Part shown: piece after piece, positions 61,962 to 64,000 of the stretch
Layout: every line of letters starts with the position of its first letter
How positions within the stretch are numbered: position 1 is the first letter of the stretch
Assembly: GCA_039925965.1 (NCBI GenBank)
Contig: JBDSXW010000045.1
Coordinates: 36,650 to 100,649, forward strand
DNA from: JAZKFT01 sp039925965
GTDB lineage: Bacteria > Bacteroidota > Bacteroidia > Chitinophagales > Chitinophagaceae
Direction: 5' to 3'
Length of the DNA stretch: 64,000 nucleotides
Notes under the pieces: generated by a model
The model's database searches: none
What the model was told of the DNA's origin: nothing
The model's input: only the letters and a program-made list of their open reading frames with translations
Made by a program: the position numbers and the translations under genes

Positions 61962-64000
61962 TTAACCCCTGCCGCAAATTGAGATGTAGGGGCAATACGT
62001 GCATTGCTCGAGGTCGTCGGTTTGCGAAAAGGGAACGGTATTGTCGAACAATTCCTCCAACACAACTCTTACCTGGTCTTCAAGCTGGTTGAGCATCGGG
62101 TGGATCGTGTCGGCATTGATGGTTATCTTTTCCGTTCGGGAAATCTTGCTGGTAAACTGTGGCCTGAATGCGTCTCCCTGTTGCTGCATGATTCTCAATG
62201 GCAGGAGCGCCGGCTCAAACCTGGATTTTTCAGGGAACATTTTACTAAAACTCCAGGCGTAGATCAGGGTTTGCAAAGCTGCCTTGTTGCGCTTCTTTTC
62301 GGTTCGGTCAAAGAGTTTTTCAATGCTGGTAAAGTCTAATTCGTCTGAGCCGGTTTTATAATCCACCATGCGGTGAACACCTCCAACAATATCTACCCGG
62401 TCTATATAACCACTAAAATATACTGGCCGCTGTTTGCCGTTCAGCGTTATGTGAAAGGCCTCTTTGAATTTAGTTTCCAGGGCTTCTACGGTGAATGGAA
62501 CATTGGTGGCGTCGTAATCGAGGTAAGCGTTTGCGTATTGCTTTACCACTTCTGCCACCACCAGCAAACGACCTGTAAATAGAATCGGTGTCTTGCTTTT
62601 TTCCCGCCAGCCATCTTTGAAAGCCTGCTGGAGCAATACGGGTACTTGTGTTTTCATCCAGTCAATATCCGTTAGCGTTATTTGCCAATGTCCATTCCTG
62701 GTTTTTACTGCGAGGTAGAGTAATTCCATCAGGTTGTGAACAATTGTGCCGAACATTGCGGCATCCACTTCGTCCTGTATTTCATCCGGTTCCTTTAGTC
62801 TTGCCAGGTAGCGAAAATAAAATTGCAGGCGGCAATTGATATACGTGTTGATGGCTGATGGTGACAGTGTTTTGGGCTGGTCCGACAGGAAGTAAGGATT
62901 GCACTGCTTCATCACTTCGGTCGTTTTCTCAATTATAATTGGGAGTGCCATACGGGTTTGCAATGCCAGACGTATAGTATCTTTTTTAATTTCTAACTCC
63001 GTCTCGAATTCCAGCTGTGGCACAAAGCGGCTCACTTCGCCAGTACTCTGATCGTTGATAGTGGCGTTGTACATCAGGGTCATGCTTTGGCAGCGATGGA
63101 GCAGCCTGTAAAATGCGTAGGCAAAAATGGCGTCCTGGTGTTCCGGCACACTTAACCCAAACGCACGGCGGATGCTATCGGGTAAAAAGGAGTTCGGCGC
63201 TTGTATCCGCGGCAGGATGCCTTCATTGGCACTTAGTATGATGATATGGTCAAAATCAAGACCGCGGCTCTCCAGCAATCCCATTACCTGGATACCCTCG
63301 AGCGGCTCGCCTTCGAAGGGAACGGAGATGGTGGCGAGTTGTTTGGTGAGGGCCTGGGTGAGAAATTGCAAGGAGGCCTCACCCCTGGCCCCTCTCCTCC
63401 CGGAGAGGGGTGCCTCTGCGCGGGTCGGTACTATTTTGGGTTGACTGGTATTTTTATTTTGGACCGGCTTTGGCTCCTCTCCGGGAGGAGAGGCGGGGGT
63501 GAGGCCTCCTTTCAAAGCGGATGAAATTTTTGCCAGTACCGTTTCTATGTTGTTGGCTACCTCCTCATTAGTAAACCGCAAAACTTCATAGCCATGATTG
63601 TTTAAGTGTATCGTTCTTGCTTCGTCATAGATTTTTTGATCTGCTTCATTGTCGTAGCCGCCGTCGATTTCAACTACAAGATGCCTTTGCATAAAGGCAA
63701 AATCAGCAATATATCCATCGATAGTATGTTGCCTTCTTACTTTTTCACCCAGTTGGTTGTTTCTTATCCTTTGCCATAATAATTCTTCGGCTTCTGTTTG
63801 TTCGGTTCTATTAATTCTTCCGAATGCTTTCAGCTGATTCCAGGCCATCTTATCAGCAGTTTGAAAATGATGGCCGGTGGCCTCACCCCCGGCCCCTCTC
63901 CTCCCGGAGAGGGGTGCCTCTGCGCGGGTCGGTACTATTTTGGGTTGACTGGTATTTTTATTTTGGACCGGCTTTGGCTCCTCTCCGGGAGGAGAGGCGG
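61962..64000 (-). CDS. AddB-like PD-(D/E)XK nuclease/helicase subunit with in-frame DUF559 insertion (5' end outside window)
   Basis: The frame is open from the right edge to TAA 61962, so the true start is outside; the ATG at 63848 is internal. From about 63370 leftward the product is AddB-like: a UvrD-C-type motif (IQVMGLLESRGLDFDHIIIL), and a PD-(D/E)XK nuclease domain (LSPSAINTYINCRLQFYFRY, FSGYIDRVDIV, MVDYKTGSDELD) with an AddB-type Fe-S site formed by the Cys of INCRLQF and CTYCPYISIC. AddB acts in recombination repair of double-strand breaks. To the right the same frame reads a palindromic repeat, a DUF559 endonuclease domain (NQLKAFGRINRTEQTEAEEL; DGYIADFAFMQRHLVVEIDG) and a second repeat copy. 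Whether this enlarged protein works is unknown. Confidence 0.85.
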   Translation of the reverse strand, partial: ASPPGEEPKPVQNKNTSQPKIVPTRAEAPLSGRRGAGGEATGHHFQTADKMAWNQLKAFGRINRTEQTEAEELLWQRIRNNQLGEKVRRQHTIDGYIADFAFMQRHLVVEIDGGYDNEADQKIYDEARTIHLNNHGYEVLRFTNEEVANNIETVLAKISSALKGGLTPASPPGEEPKPVQNKNTSQPKIVPTRAEAPLSGRRGARGEASLQFLTQALTKQLATISVPFEGEPLEGIQVMGLLESRGLDFDHIIILSANEGILPRIQAPNSFLPDSIRRAFGLSVPEHQDAIFAYAFYRLLHRCQSMTLMYNATINDQSTGEVSRFVPQLEFETELEIKKDTIRLALQTRMALPIIIEKTTEVMKQCNPYFLSDQPKTLSPSAINTYINCRLQFYFRYLARLKEPDEIQDEVDAAMFGTIVHNLMELLYLAVKTRNGHWQITLTDIDWMKTQVPVLLQQAFKDGWREKSKTPILFTGRLLVVAEVVKQYANAYLDYDATNVPFTVEALETKFKEAFHITLNGKQRPVYFSGYIDRVDIVGGVHRMVDYKTGSDELDFTSIEKLFDRTEKKRNKAALQTLIYAWSFSKMFPEKSRFEPALLPLRIMQQQGDAFRPQFTSKISRTEKITINADTIHPMLNQLEDQVRVVLEELFDNTVPFSQTDDLEQCTYCPYISICGRG
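63370..63511. repeat. Long palindromic element, left copy, translated in frame
   Basis: The 142-bp element starts AAGGAGGCCTCACCCC (63370-63385) and ends with its exact complement GGGGTGAGGCCTCCTT (63496-63511). Inside, CCTCTCCTCCCGGAGAGG and CCTCTCCGGGAGGAGAGG add further pairing, and the middle is GCGCGGGTCGGTACTATTTT-like spacer. Read on the minus strand in the nuclease frame it encodes LTPASPPGEEPKPV ... PLSGRRGARGEAS with no stop. Confidence 0.9.
63880..64000. repeat. Long palindromic element, right copy (cut by window edge)
   Basis: From 63880 (GGCCTCACCCC) to the edge the sequence is nearly identical to the left copy at 63376-63496, with one difference seen (CCCCTGG versus CCCCCGG). 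It is read in the same protein frame as the left copy (ASPPGEEPKPVQ ... GAGGEATGHHFQ). The inverted right end is beyond the window. Confidence 0.9.

Larger units (their letters stand above)
63370..64000 (-). mobile_element. Palindrome-flanked DUF559 endonuclease cassette inside the nuclease gene
   Basis: Repeat copy, about 370 bp encoding a ~110-residue DUF559 domain, and a second repeat copy stand inside the AddB-like gene, all in one frame. DUF559 is a Vsr-like PD-(D/E)XK endonuclease fold; here IADFAF and VVEIDGG supply the acidic residues, YDEARTIHL and GYEVLRFTNEEV the downstream pattern. The usual His after EIDGG is replaced (EIDGGYDN), which may weaken activity. The far end of the cassette is outside the window, so its full length and any target duplication cannot be seen. 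The transfer mode (homing-like, repair-driven or by another enzyme) is inferred. Confidence 0.7.

Noticed and set aside
61705..62004. 99-residue leftward ORF after the nuclease gene
   Set aside because: It overlaps the nuclease coding end and the hairpin element; the peptide looks like read-through of structured DNA.
63827..63848. ATG 63848 as the start of the nuclease protein
   Set aside because: The frame stays open upstream through the second palindrome to the window edge, and the part after this ATG is the inserted DUF559 domain, not the nuclease N-terminus.
1..64000. tRNA, rRNA, tmRNA or classical insertion sequences
   Set aside because: By eye I found no T-loop/CCA pattern, rRNA-like sequence or transposase motif. 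A tRNAscan/Infernal run would settle it.

Overview
The window is chromosomal DNA of a Bacteroidota bacterium, most likely of the Chitinophagaceae/Chitinophagales. The signs are type IX secretion (T9SS) C-terminal sorting modules, a SusC-type TonB-dependent receptor, the long three-domain form of IspG, many Gln-after-Ala signal peptides, few Shine-Dalgarno sites, and promoters of the Bacteroidota type (TTTG ... TAnnTTTG). No tRNA, rRNA, CRISPR array or classical insertion sequence was seen.

Layout. 0-5.3 kb: a leftward run of a class III aminotransferase, a small secreted protein and a large secreted beta-propeller protein cut by the left edge; a gamma-carbonic-anhydrase-like protein diverges from it. 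5.4-16.4 kb: a tiny lipoprotein, a giant T9SS subtilisin-like protease, then a TonB-dependent receptor followed by two lipoproteins, the receptor preceded by a five-hexamer, 11-bp-period Pho-box-like array. 16.4-21.0 kb (leftward): a transglutaminase-like protein, a Tat-exported Gfo/Idh/MocA oxidoreductase and a T9SS family 9 pectate lyase. 21-35 kb: mostly single housekeeping genes (DUF695/RraB, Nfu, PAP2 phosphatase, aminotransferase, FMN reductase, GlpD, EamA exporter, glycosyltransferase, alpha/beta hydrolase, IspG). 35-41.4 kb: an orphan 740-residue protein and a FadN-like beta-oxidation protein whose promoter is overlapped by a MarR-type operator. 41.5-52.8 kb: two divergent giant surface/secreted proteins separated by 1.3 kb of decayed ~140-bp tandem repeats. 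One is a 1701-residue adhesin-like protein ending in EQLP. The other is a 1533-residue enzyme joining a peptidoglycan amidase to a DigH-like glycosidase. 52.8-64 kb: TPMT-family methyltransferase, DinB, WYL regulator, DUF2461, aspartate-semialdehyde dehydrogenase (asd), flippase, glutathione peroxidase, a membrane protein, DusB, and an AddB-like nuclease cut by the right edge.

Three places stand out. (1) Upstream of asd there is an 18-codon open reading frame in which 10 of 18 residues are Ile, Lys or Thr, end products of the aspartate pathway. It is followed by an intrinsic terminator whose 5' arm can instead pair with the end of the leader ORF; this is a complete candidate ribosome-mediated attenuator with its own promoter. 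(2) The AddB-like gene at the right edge carries an in-frame insertion: a DUF559 (Vsr-like) endonuclease domain lying between two copies of a long palindromic element, all read through as protein. (3) The amidase-GHL10 fusion joins an enzyme class that strips peptides from peptidoglycan to one known to cut the stripped glycan.

Intergenic DNA is rich in palindromes: perfect long terminators, a 244-bp nested inverted repeat, triple 16-bp-arm hairpins, and 'word-like' inverted repeats in several divergent promoter regions.
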